Assembly (NCBI GenBank): GCA_023667185.1
Contig: JAMPAP010000009.1
Coordinates: 1 to 34,841, forward strand
From: Lachnoclostridium sp.
GTDB taxonomy: Bacteria; Bacteroidota; Bacteroidia; Bacteroidales; Muribaculaceae
Length of the DNA stretch: 34,841 nt
Direction of reading: 5' to 3'
In this document: one piece after another, positions 16,289 to 24,457 of the stretch
Layout: each line of letters starts with the position of its first letter
How positions within the stretch are numbered: the stretch's first letter is position 1
The notes under the pieces: generated by a model
The model's input: the letters and a program-made list of their open reading frames with translations, nothing else
What the model was told of the DNA's origin: nothing
Database searches by the model: none
Program-made: the position numbers and the translations under genes

Positions 16289-17698
16289 ATGAAAGAAAAA
16301 TCTTTACCCTTCTCTCTATCGCAAATTTTAATCACCCTGACTGACCATGACTTTCGGCCCACACCGAGTCAGATCAGAAAGCTCATCTTTGACGACTGTC
16401 ACGACTTTAGAATCTCACAGCCAAACCATTACCTCGCTGTCCAAGCAACTTTCACCAACGAACGCCTAATCCGCAAAAACCGACACACCGGCATCCGCCG
16501 CAAGGTAACAATCTCACTCAAAGACCAATCCGGCGACGAGACATCAATATCATCGCAAGTAACAGTGAATATCAAGCATGACGACCTGACGGCCGATGTC
16601 GTGACCTCATTGCCCGTTGATGACGAAATGTTGTCGTATGACCACACCTATTCTATCGAGGTATCAGACTGCAAATCAGGCGTTATACTCGGTAAAACAG
16701 AGATCCATTTCTTTGTGGACGAAGACGATGACCTTTTCGAACGACTGCTCGATGAATTCATCAGCTCCCAGCTCGAAGAAGAAGAAGAAGAAACTACTGA
16801 ACCCAAGGAAATTACATCGCAAGAAGAGCCCTACATCTCCCCGCTTAAACTCCTCGAAAATCTTACCGGCCTCGCATCTGTAAAAGAAAAAATCACGGCA
16901 TACGAAAAGCTCATGATGTTCAACAAGCTCCGCAACGACCACCACCTCAACACTTCCGCCATGCCCCTCCACGCAATATTCTGCGGTTCTCCAGGTACGG
17001 GCAAAACCACTGTAGCAAAACGCATGGGGCTGATGCTCAAAAGAATAGGCATACTTAGCAAAGGCCACATCATAACCCGCGAACGCGCCACTCTCCTTGG
17101 TCCAAATTACAGCAACGAGGAAACCAACACTCTGGCTGCCATTGAGGAAGCCCAAGGTGGAATACTGTTTATCGACGAAGCTTATCAACTGTACCAACCC
17201 AACGACCCTCGAGACCCCGGAAAATTCGTAATCGAAGCCCTAATGACCGCACTGGCCGACGAATCACGCCGCGACTGGATGCTAATCCTCGCCGGTTACA
17301 CTGACGAAATGATGCAAATGCTCAATATGAACCCTGGTCTAAAATCACGTATCCCGGCATCTAACATCTACACCTTTGACGATTTCACTGACATCCAACT
17401 CATGGAAATAGCCGTAAAACACCTTCATCGAAACGACTTCAACCTTACATCAGAAGCAGCCATGTCGCTCCGCCGGCGCATCCTCAACGATTACAACCAT
17501 CGCGACCGAACTTTCGGCAACGCTCGACACATTATCAACCTGATACAGACCGAAATACTCCCCGCAATGGCTAACAGAGTAATCTCATCCGGCGAAATAA
17601 ACACCTCTACCCTCTCCACCATACTACCCGCCGACATCCCCCAACACAAATCCACCGTAACACCAACCCGAAACCCCATCGGCTTCAGAAAATCATAA
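16289..17698 (+). CDS. CbxX/CfxQ-type AAA ATPase with unrecognised N-terminal domain
   Basis: A 469-residue protein. Residues 1 to about 150 form a domain I do not recognise, predicted beta-rich in the middle (about 45-145). An acidic linker (about 162-182, Glu-rich) follows. The AAA domain starts at 'LENLTGLASVKEKI' (189-202). It has Walker A 'GSPGTGKT' (233-240), Walker B 'ILFIDEAY' (292-299), the CbxX-type 'AGYTDEM..ML..NPGLKSRIP' with an arginine-finger candidate Arg354, and sensor-2-like 'FGNARHI'. Relatives include Rubisco activase CbxX and the type VII secretion ATPase EccA, which remodel protein partners as hexameric rings. A 131-residue gene follows after 4 nt. The client is unknown; neither Rubisco nor secretion genes are nearby. 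Confidence 0.9.
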   Translation: MKEKSLPFSLSQILITLTDHDFRPTPSQIRKLIFDDCHDFRISQPNHYLAVQATFTNERLIRKNRHTGIRRKVTISLKDQSGDETSISSQVTVNIKHDDLTADVVTSLPVDDEMLSYDHTYSIEVSDCKSGVILGKTEIHFFVDEDDDLFERLLDEFISSQLEEEEEETTEPKEITSQEEPYISPLKLLENLTGLASVKEKITAYEKLMMFNKLRNDHHLNTSAMPLHAIFCGSPGTGKTTVAKRMGLMLKRIGILSKGHIITRERATLLGPNYSNEETNTLAAIEEAQGGILFIDEAYQLYQPNDPRDPGKFVIEALMTALADESRRDWMLILAGYTDEMMQMLNMNPGLKSRIPASNIYTFDDFTDIQLMEIAVKHLHRNDFNLTSEAAMSLRRRILNDYNHRDRTFGNARHIINLIQTEILPAMANRVISSGEINTSTLSTILPADIPQHKSTVTPTRNPIGFRKS

Positions 17699-17702
17699 CA
17701 CC

Positions 17703-18098
17703 ATGCACCATAACGACCTGATACTCTGCACCTACATTTTCAGCTCCGACGACGACGGATGCCCCGTACAAGACATCTACTCCGGATACGACGAGAAATT
17801 CAACCTTATCATCCTGCTCGAACATACCGACTACGACCTCTCCGAATACAACTGCCACACCTACGCCATCATCACCAAACACCAAGCCTACCGGCTCGCA
17901 CGCCGACTCCAAGCCTCGATGATCCAGCTCCCGACCCTCGTAAGCGACTGTGTAGACGACAGTTACTACGAGATCACCAACCCCTCCATCCGCGACACCC
18001 GCGAATGTTTCACCGACATCCTCGCATCCCTTGCCGAAGAAAAATGCCCCTTCCGCATCATCCGACATCCCTCAGTAGCAGGCTACACCTGCTACTGA
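17703..18098 (+). CDS. Hypothetical Cys-rich protein paired with the AAA ATPase
   Basis: A 131-residue acidic cytoplasmic protein without signal peptide or membrane helix. It has seven cysteines (9, 20, 51, 83, 102, 115 and 130) and a mixed alpha/beta character. I recognise no family. It begins 4 nt after the AAA ATPase stop and shares that gene's C-rich, A/C-biased coding strand, so the two form a bicistronic unit. A plausible role is client or adaptor of the ATPase, by position only. The overlapping +1 frame at 17759-18253 is Arg/Pro/His-rich and is a shadow. Confidence 0.7.
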   Translation: MHHNDLILCTYIFSSDDDGCPVQDIYSGYDEKFNLIILLEHTDYDLSEYNCHTYAIITKHQAYRLARRLQASMIQLPTLVSDCVDDSYYEITNPSIRDTRECFTDILASLAEEKCPFRIIRHPSVAGYTCY

Positions 18099-18195
18099 CC
18101 CTCCCGAGAACCCTGACATATTCGATAATATTCCAAGCAGATGCCAAACAGATGCCAAACAGATACCCCTATTTATTTTTTAATGATTACTTATA

Positions 18196-18227
18196 TTTGT
18201 TATCCTTGGAAAAGTTTCGTAATTTTG
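18196..18227 (+). promoter_or_regulatory. Consensus Bacteroides promoter for the ftsY operon
   Basis: TTTG at 18196-18199, 20 nt spacer, TAATTTTG at 18220-18227: both elements and spacing match the consensus. It lies 37 nt upstream of the ftsY ATG and would drive the eight-gene run to hemW. The 166-bp gap before ftsY also has a short tandem duplication of an 11-bp unit (AACAGATGCCA-like, about 18136-18165); no terminator for the upstream pair is clear. Confidence 0.65.
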
Positions 18228-18264
18228 CAGTTCAATTCCACTCAATTACTTAACACATCTGATA

Positions 18265-19233
18265 ATGGGATTTTTTGATATATTCCGTTCTAAGGAAAAA
18301 AAGAAAGAAACTCTTGATAAAGGCCTCGAAAAGACCCAGAAGGGCTTTTTCGACCGCATAGCCCATGCCGTGGCCGGCAAGTCGAAGGTCGACGACGAGG
18401 TGCTCGACAATCTCGAGGAGGTGTTCATCACCTCCGATGTCGGTGTGGACACTACCCTGAAAATCATCGACCGCCTTCAGGAGCGCGTCGCCCGCGATAA
18501 ATATGTAAGTTCTTCGGAGCTTAACCAATTACTCTGCGATGAGATTGCCGATATGCTGGTGGAAAACGATCCTGAGCGCAGCTCTGACGAGGATTTCAAA
18601 GTGCCGGAAGGTCACAAGCCTCACGTAATCATGGTCGTAGGCGTCAACGGCGTAGGCAAAACCACCACCATAGGCAAACTTGCTGCGCAGTTTAAGGCTG
18701 CGGGCAACAAGGTGATGCTCGGCGCCGCCGATACGTTTCGCGCTGCTGCTGTAGAGCAGCTCGACGTATGGGGCGAGCGCGCCGGTGTTCCCGTAATCAA
18801 GCAGAAACTGGGCGCTGACCCGGCTTCCGTGGCTTACGACACTCTCCAGAGCGCCATTGCCAACGATGTCGACGTAGTGATCATCGACACTGCAGGCCGT
18901 CTCCACAACAAGAAGGGTCTCATGGACGAGCTCACCAAGATACGCAACGTCATGCAGAAGCTCGTGCCCGACGCCCCCCACGAAGTGCTCCTCGTGCTCG
19001 ATGGCTCCACAGGCCAGAATGCTTTCGAGCAGGCTCGCCAGTTTGTTGCCGCCACCCAGGTCAATGAGCTGGCCATAACAAAGCTCGATGGCACCGCCAA
19101 GGGCGGCGTTGTCATTGGCATCAGCGACCAGTTCCGCATCCCGGTCAAATACATCGGATTAGGCGAAGGAATAGCTGATCTTCAGGTGTTTGACAAGCGC
19201 GAATTTGTTAAATCTCTCTTCGGTCAGCAGTGA
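18265..19233 (+). CDS. ftsY: Signal recognition particle receptor FtsY
   Basis: A 322-residue GTPase that docks SRP-ribosome complexes at the inner membrane for co-translational insertion. A short basic N-terminus (FRSKEKKKE) replaces the long acidic A domain of E. coli, as is usual in this phylum. The N domain precedes the G domain, which has G1 'GVNGVGKT' (126-133), 'DTFRAAAVEQL', G3 'DTAGRLH' and G4 'TKLDGTAKGG'. The C-terminus 'GIADLQVFDKREFVKSLF' is typical. It is first in a long operon with a consensus promoter upstream; its stop overlaps the GTG start of rimO. Confidence 0.97.
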   Translation: MGFFDIFRSKEKKKETLDKGLEKTQKGFFDRIAHAVAGKSKVDDEVLDNLEEVFITSDVGVDTTLKIIDRLQERVARDKYVSSSELNQLLCDEIADMLVENDPERSSDEDFKVPEGHKPHVIMVVGVNGVGKTTTIGKLAAQFKAAGNKVMLGAADTFRAAAVEQLDVWGERAGVPVIKQKLGADPASVAYDTLQSAIANDVDVVIIDTAGRLHNKKGLMDELTKIRNVMQKLVPDAPHEVLLVLDGSTGQNAFEQARQFVAATQVNELAITKLDGTAKGGVVIGISDQFRIPVKYIGLGEGIADLQVFDKREFVKSLFGQQ

Positions 19234-20522
19234 GACGCATAGTTATCATTTCTCTCGGATGCTCCAAGAATCTTGTTGACTCCGAGCGGCTTATGCGTAT
19301 GCTGGAGAACGTAGGCTTCTCAGTTGCTTTCGAGCCTGACACGTATCACCGCGGCGATATACTCGTTATCAACACCTGCGGTTTCATAGGCGATGCCAAG
19401 GAGGAGTCAATTAACGAGATACTCCGATGCTGTGAGCTTAAAGCCGCCGACGAGGTCGACAAGGTTTACGTAATGGGCTGTCTGTCCGAGCGTTACGGCG
19501 AAGAGCTCCGCAAGGAGATTCCGGAGGTCGACGGCTGGTATGGCAAACATTCTTGGCCATCGCTGGTCACTGACCTTGCACGTACGTTCCCCTCATCCGC
19601 ACCTTATGATCGAATCATCACTACGCCGCGCCATCACGCTTATCTGAAAATCTCCGAAGGGTGCAACCGCTTCTGTGCCTTCTGCGCCATACCTCTCATC
19701 ACCGGCCGCCACCACTCGCGCCCGATTGAGGAGATCGTCGAGGAGGTGAAGATGCTCGTCGGCCGCGGAGTAAAGGAGTTTAACGTTATAGCTCAGGAGC
19801 TTACCTCTTACGGCCTTGACCTTTACGGCCATCGCCGCATAGCAGATCTCATCGATGCCATCGCTGAAGTTGATGGCGTGGAATGGATACGCCTGCACTA
19901 CGCTTATCCTGCTGATTTCCCTCTGGATATGCTCGATGCTATGGCCCGCAACCCCAAGGTGTGCCGATATCTCGACATCGCTCTGCAGCATATCTCTGAC
20001 AATGTGCTCTCCAATATGCGCCGCCACATCACCTCGGCTCAGACGCGCGAACTTCTGGCAGAAATACGGCGTCGCGTCCCCGGCATCCACATCCGCACTA
20101 CGCTGATGGTGGGATTCCCCGGCGAAGGTGACAAGGAGTTTGAAGAGCTACTCGATTTCGTGCGTGAGCAGCGTTTTGAGCGCATGGGGGCGTTTGCCTA
20201 CTGCGAGGAGGACGACACTGCCGCCGCACGCGACTTTGCTGACGAGATCCCTGACGAGATCAAGCAACAACGCCTATCCCGGCTGATGGATATCCAGGAG
20301 GAAATTTCTCTTGAAATCCAGCAGCAAAAGGTTGGCTCCACCATGCGTGTAATCATTGACCGTGAGGAGGATGAGTTCTACGTCGGGCGCTCTCAGTGGG
20401 ATTCTCCGGAGGTCGATCCTGAAGTGCTTGTGCGCAAGGATCGTAAGCTCTCACCGGGGCAGTTTGTCGACGTTACAATCACTGAGGCACTCCCCTTTGA
20501 ATTAATAGCTACTGTCATCTAA
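19230..20522 (+). CDS. rimO: Ribosomal protein S12 methylthiotransferase RimO
   Basis: A 430-residue radical-SAM enzyme that methylthiolates an Asp of ribosomal protein S12. The N-terminal UPF0004 domain has 'SLGCSKNLVDSE' (Cys11) with further cluster cysteines Cys50 and Cys84. The radical-SAM triad is Cys145-x3-Cys149-x2-Cys152 in 'EGCNRFCAFCAIP'. A C-terminal TRAM domain follows about residue 365. 'CSKNLVDSE' separates RimO from MiaB. It starts with GTG inside the ftsY stop (GTGA) and ends in a TAATG overlap with the next gene. Confidence 0.96.
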   Translation: MRRIVIISLGCSKNLVDSERLMRMLENVGFSVAFEPDTYHRGDILVINTCGFIGDAKEESINEILRCCELKAADEVDKVYVMGCLSERYGEELRKEIPEVDGWYGKHSWPSLVTDLARTFPSSAPYDRIITTPRHHAYLKISEGCNRFCAFCAIPLITGRHHSRPIEEIVEEVKMLVGRGVKEFNVIAQELTSYGLDLYGHRRIADLIDAIAEVDGVEWIRLHYAYPADFPLDMLDAMARNPKVCRYLDIALQHISDNVLSNMRRHITSAQTRELLAEIRRRVPGIHIRTTLMVGFPGEGDKEFEELLDFVREQRFERMGAFAYCEEDDTAAARDFADEIPDEIKQQRLSRLMDIQEEISLEIQQQKVGSTMRVIIDREEDEFYVGRSQWDSPEVDPEVLVRKDRKLSPGQFVDVTITEALPFELIATVI

Positions 20523-21727
20523 TGATTACTAATCAACAATATAGCACCCTCATCAGCCGTTGCATCAACTGCAACCTGCCTTTCGTGGCGTTCATGTTCA
20601 GCGACAGCAACGAGCTTAATTTCTTCGCCGATATCCCTGACGATGACGGCAACTGCATCGTGGATACCGACGATCCTAACTGGAACGGTTTTTTTATCAA
20701 TTTCTTCGGCAACGATGAGCCATACCTCGCAGGTGTGAGGTTTACGCTTGACTACGAGGAGACATGTAAATACCTCAGCAGCCTTGAGACGCAAGATAGA
20801 TTTTTCATCCCCGGTGATGTCTCTCCGTCGCTTCACTCTACCTCGCGGCTCGACTATATGCGGTCGTTCAAGGAGGCTCTGCAGTATGTAAAAGCGCGTG
20901 ATAGTAAGATCGTTATCTCGCAGATGACGGCCACGCTCACCACCCGCGAGCCGGGCGAAGTGATGTGGGAATACTTCAATAGCTGCCCCGGCACGTTCCG
21001 CTTCCTCTGCTTCACACCGGAGACGGGACTATGGATCGGAGCCACACCGGAACTTCTGCTCAGTACTAATGTGGAGCAGAAATACCTTGCCACGATGGCT
21101 CTTGCCGGAACTCGTCCGGCCGAAGAGACCGGCCCCTGGGATGAGAAAAATGAAATGGAGCATCTTTACGTCACAAGCTACATAAAAGGCACACTGATGG
21201 CTCTTGACCTCGACGTGGAAATGGGTGAGGAGGAGGAGATTCAGTTTGGCTCCGTAAAGCACCTCTGTCACATGATCGAGGCGCGCGGCAAATTCGACCC
21301 TTTCGATGTTCTCTACGAGCTGAGCCCTACTTCAGCTATAGCAGGTTGGCCTTCGGCTGACATCGCCGTGGAGAAGATTCGCGATATCGAGGCTCACGAC
21401 CGCTATTGTTACGGCGGATTCGTCGGCTTGAAGTATGGCAGTGATGTTATGGCATTCGTCAACCTCCGAAGCGCTCTGTTTGCACCCGTCAGCCTGCCTG
21501 ACGACACTCGCGCCTACATATATAATATATACTCGGGCGGAGGCATCGTCTCAGGCTCAGAACCTGAAGCAGAATGGGACGAGGCTATGCGCAAATGCCG
21601 CCCGCTACTCAAGTGTGTCACCGGAGGCGACACCTCGCGCAGACCTATTGACAAATCTCAGATTAATCATTACGGCCTCCATTCGCGCCGTACCTTATTA
21701 ATGGACTTCTTTAATGGAAAAGAATAA
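20522..21727 (+). CDS. Chorismate-binding enzyme, isochorismate synthase (MenF)-like
   Basis: A 401-residue member of the chorismate-utilising family (MenF, EntC, PabB, TrpE). C-terminal catalytic blocks are 'LWIGATPELLL' (about 174-184), 'LAGTRP' (about 196-201), 'VKHLCHMIEARG' (about 243-254), 'LSPTSAIAGWP' (about 265-275), 'YCYGGFVG' and 'SGGGIVSGSEPEAEWDE'. Isochorismate synthase would feed menaquinone synthesis, but menD and other men genes are absent here. The usual HPTPA motif reads SPTSA, which may alter activity or specificity. It overlaps rimO by one base and the next gene by 14 bp. The family is certain, the exact reaction less so. Confidence 0.82.
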   Translation: MITNQQYSTLISRCINCNLPFVAFMFSDSNELNFFADIPDDDGNCIVDTDDPNWNGFFINFFGNDEPYLAGVRFTLDYEETCKYLSSLETQDRFFIPGDVSPSLHSTSRLDYMRSFKEALQYVKARDSKIVISQMTATLTTREPGEVMWEYFNSCPGTFRFLCFTPETGLWIGATPELLLSTNVEQKYLATMALAGTRPAEETGPWDEKNEMEHLYVTSYIKGTLMALDLDVEMGEEEEIQFGSVKHLCHMIEARGKFDPFDVLYELSPTSAIAGWPSADIAVEKIRDIEAHDRYCYGGFVGLKYGSDVMAFVNLRSALFAPVSLPDDTRAYIYNIYSGGGIVSGSEPEAEWDEAMRKCRPLLKCVTGGDTSRRPIDKSQINHYGLHSRRTLLMDFFNGKE

Positions 21728-23129
21728 TGGCGGCAAAGCCGCGCTGATAATATTTATAGCCTTCGGGCTTCTCGTCATCCTCTCTCTCATGCCATGGTCT
21801 AAGTGGACCGGTGGTAAGGTTAAGGATTTCAACCTCTTGGCAGATATTTTCCCCGCTGAGCTGGTTGAGAGCGACTCTACTACCACGGCCGCCGTTGAGG
21901 ATATTGACCCGGAACTGCTTAAAGCTCAATCTGAGGCTGAAGCAGCTGCACGCCCCGTCAACCATGCTGACTCAGCTTCTCCCTCGCTTACGAAGATCAT
22001 CGCCGAGAGCGATACTCTGATTCCGGAGGCTAAGCCTTCGAAAGTAGGCGAGTTGGTTATCCTTGAGGATTACACGCCTTCCGGATTGGGCCTTGCAAAT
22101 CTGCGCCGTGCCATTAATTCGGGTGCTTTCGCGCGCATTGCCCTGGTGGGCGACAGCTACATTGAGGGCGACATCTTCAGTCAGGACCTGCGCGAGAAGC
22201 TACAATCTGCCTACGGTGGCGAGGGTGTAGGTTATGTCAATATGCACTCTGATTTCCCGGGTTTCCGCCGCACCGTCAAGCAAGGGGGCAGCGGATGGAA
22301 GACTTTCACCGCCCTGAAAAAAGCCGAAAACCGTTTCTTGTCGCTTTCGGAGCAGTATGCCGTGGCCTCAGGTGACGCCTCGGCAACTTACCATGGCACT
22401 AAGGCTTACCCGCAAAATGCTCAATGGAGCCGCTCGAAGTTTCTTTTCATCACGCCCGAGGCTACGAAGATTTCTTATCGCGCCGGAGGCGACTGGATCG
22501 AGACGGAAGTGGCTGCCGACTCTATGGTTCAGATGATTTCCATTGACGGCGTGACTGACGATTTTGAAGTCAAGACTCGCTCCAGCCGGCTGATAGGCCT
22601 CGGCGTATGGCTCGATGGTAACACAGGCATCGGTCTCGACTGTATGTCGTCGCGCGGCTTCTCCGGCATCACGCTTACCCGTGTCAACCCGCGTCTCTGT
22701 CTTGAAATGACACGCTGCGGCATCGACTATAACCTTATAATTCTGGAGTTTGGCATCAACGCCATGAGTTCGTCGCAGAAGAATTACAGTGTCTACTGCT
22801 CGCGAATGGTGGAGGTTATCAACCACGTCAAGCAGTGCTACCCGAGGGCTGACATCCTGCTCATGGGCGTAGGCGACCGCGGTGAGAAGCGGGGCACCGA
22901 GATTCACTCGATGGCTACGGCCGACGCTATGATCGATGCTCAGCGCGAAGCTGCCCGCAAGGCTCACTGCCTATTCTGGGATACCCGCGAGGCTATGGGC
23001 GGACGCGATGCTGTGGTCAGCTGGAGCCGCGACGGCCTTATCAACAAAGATTACATTCACCTTACTCATAAAGGAGGCGAACGCCTTGCCCAACAACTCT
23101 TTAAAGCAATACAATACAACCTGAAATGA
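21714..23129 (+). CDS. Membrane-anchored SGNH/GDSL hydrolase-like protein
   Basis: A 471-residue protein with an N-terminal signal anchor (about 9-26), a Thr/Glu/Ala-rich linker (about 50-110) and a periplasmic SGNH domain. Block I is 'ALVGDSY' with catalytic Ser148. Block III-like 'LEFGINAMSS' (about 344-353) has Gly and Asn in register. The C-terminal dyad is Asp446 and His449 in 'DYIHLTHKG'. In place of a full esterase role, such proteins next to MBOAT genes often transfer acetyl groups to polysaccharides (AlgJ/X, PatB type). It is followed by a second SGNH gene (ATGA overlap) and an MBOAT gene. Confidence 0.85.
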   Translation: MEKNNGGKAALIIFIAFGLLVILSLMPWSKWTGGKVKDFNLLADIFPAELVESDSTTTAAVEDIDPELLKAQSEAEAAARPVNHADSASPSLTKIIAESDTLIPEAKPSKVGELVILEDYTPSGLGLANLRRAINSGAFARIALVGDSYIEGDIFSQDLREKLQSAYGGEGVGYVNMHSDFPGFRRTVKQGGSGWKTFTALKKAENRFLSLSEQYAVASGDASATYHGTKAYPQNAQWSRSKFLFITPEATKISYRAGGDWIETEVAADSMVQMISIDGVTDDFEVKTRSSRLIGLGVWLDGNTGIGLDCMSSRGFSGITLTRVNPRLCLEMTRCGIDYNLIILEFGINAMSSSQKNYSVYCSRMVEVINHVKQCYPRADILLMGVGDRGEKRGTEIHSMATADAMIDAQREAARKAHCLFWDTREAMGGRDAVVSWSRDGLINKDYIHLTHKGGERLAQQLFKAIQYNLK

Positions 23130-24457
23130 AACACTTTCTCCACCTCATATTCCCTCAGGCTTTAGCCGCTCTTCTGATGTGTGCCCCTCCCTCAGCAGCC
23201 GCTCAGGATGTTGACCAGACTGTCATGGACGACGAGAAGGAAATTCGCGAAAATCCCGTAATCATCCCTGATAATGGCGACGATATCGACATTCCCATCC
23301 CGGCTTTTATCAATAAGTCGGCCAACAAGATAATCCTCAACGGCTCTAATCCGGCCAAGCTCCGTAAGGCCATTCAGCTATCTAACCGTCAGCCGGTGTC
23401 GATGCTCCTCATAGGCGATAGCCATGTGCAGGCGGGCATAAATGCGGGCGTGACCCGAGAGTTGCTGCAATACGATTTCGGTAACGCGGGCCGCGGACTG
23501 ATAGCCCCCCTACGCCTCTCCGGTACAAACGAGCCTGCTGACTACTATTTCCAGAGTCCTAACTCCTGGAACGCAGTCAAGCTGATGAACGCTTCCTGGG
23601 AACAGTCAGTAGGTTTCACCGGCACTTCTATCCATCCGGTCAGCGACAATGGCCGTCTCACCATCGGCACCTCGGAAAAAGAGGATTACAATCCGTTCAC
23701 TTCCGTGACCATATTTCACAAAGGTAAGCTGACTATCAACTCGGTGACAAATGCTGAAGGCCGCGAGGTACATTTCCGCGCTATCCCGTCGCGCGACTAT
23801 ACCCACATCATCATGGCTTCACCGGAGACTAAGGTGGATATCAATTTTTCTTCCGTAGGCGACCTTACTGTCTATGGAGCGTCGCTCGGCTCGGGACGAC
23901 CCGGCGTCTACTTCCACTCTATAGGAAACAATGGCGCCACTTACGATACTTACAATCGTATCGGCAACGTCGGCATCGGCATAACACCACTCAAGCCGGA
24001 GCTGATAATCATAGCTTTAGGCACCAATGAGGCTTTCGGCAAATTTGAGGCATCGTCGTTCAAAGCTACCATCAGCCGCCTTGTGGCCAACATCCGCGAG
24101 GCTAACCCTGATGCCTTTATCGTATTGACAACCCCTATGGAGTGCCAGCGGAGCGTGACAACATCCAAGCGTGTCCGCGTCAAGGGTAAGAAGAAATACC
24201 GCACCGTCACCTCGAAGTCTTATCAAGTGAACAACAATATCCTTAAGGTGCGCGATGCTATCATGGAGTATGGCCGACAGAATGATATCGCGGTCTACGA
24301 CTGGTACTCTGTGGCCGGTGGTGCCGGAGCAAGCTCGAAGTGGATCGCCGCCGATATGTTTGCTAAGGATCGAGTCCACCATTCCGCCTCAGGCTACCGC
24401 CTCGAAGGCCGCCTGCTTTACGACGCTATTATCAATACTTTACGTGACTCAAAATAA
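23126..24457 (+). CDS. Secreted SGNH/GDSL hydrolase-like protein
   Basis: A 443-residue exported protein with a signal peptide cleaved near residue 26 (AAA-QD). Block I is 'LLIGDSHVQ' with Ser99, block III is 'IIALGTNEAFG' (about 293-303) and the catalytic pair is Asp415/His418 in 'DRVHHSASGY'. A basic insert (about 344-365, 'KRVRVKGKKKYR') is unusual. The inserted domain between blocks I and III (about 105-290) is beta-rich, as in the OafB/PatB-type bidomain acyltransferase partners. It overlaps the upstream SGNH gene by ATGA and the MBOAT gene by TAATG, which implies a stoichiometric envelope module. Confidence 0.85.
   Translation: MKHFLHLIFPQALAALLMCAPPSAAAQDVDQTVMDDEKEIRENPVIIPDNGDDIDIPIPAFINKSANKIILNGSNPAKLRKAIQLSNRQPVSMLLIGDSHVQAGINAGVTRELLQYDFGNAGRGLIAPLRLSGTNEPADYYFQSPNSWNAVKLMNASWEQSVGFTGTSIHPVSDNGRLTIGTSEKEDYNPFTSVTIFHKGKLTINSVTNAEGREVHFRAIPSRDYTHIIMASPETKVDINFSSVGDLTVYGASLGSGRPGVYFHSIGNNGATYDTYNRIGNVGIGITPLKPELIIIALGTNEAFGKFEASSFKATISRLVANIREANPDAFIVLTTPMECQRSVTTSKRVRVKGKKKYRTVTSKSYQVNNNILKVRDAIMEYGRQNDIAVYDWYSVAGGAGASSKWIAADMFAKDRVHHSASGYRLEGRLLYDAIINTLRDSK

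Noticed and set aside
16676-17197. Minus-strand frame with a long Phe run under the AAA ATPase
   Set aside because: The Phe run is simply the reverse reading of the GAA-rich acidic linker.
17759-18253. 164-residue plus-strand frame overlapping the small Cys-rich gene
   Set aside because: Arg/Pro/His-rich composition typical of a shifted C-rich gene, and it runs through the ftsY promoter.
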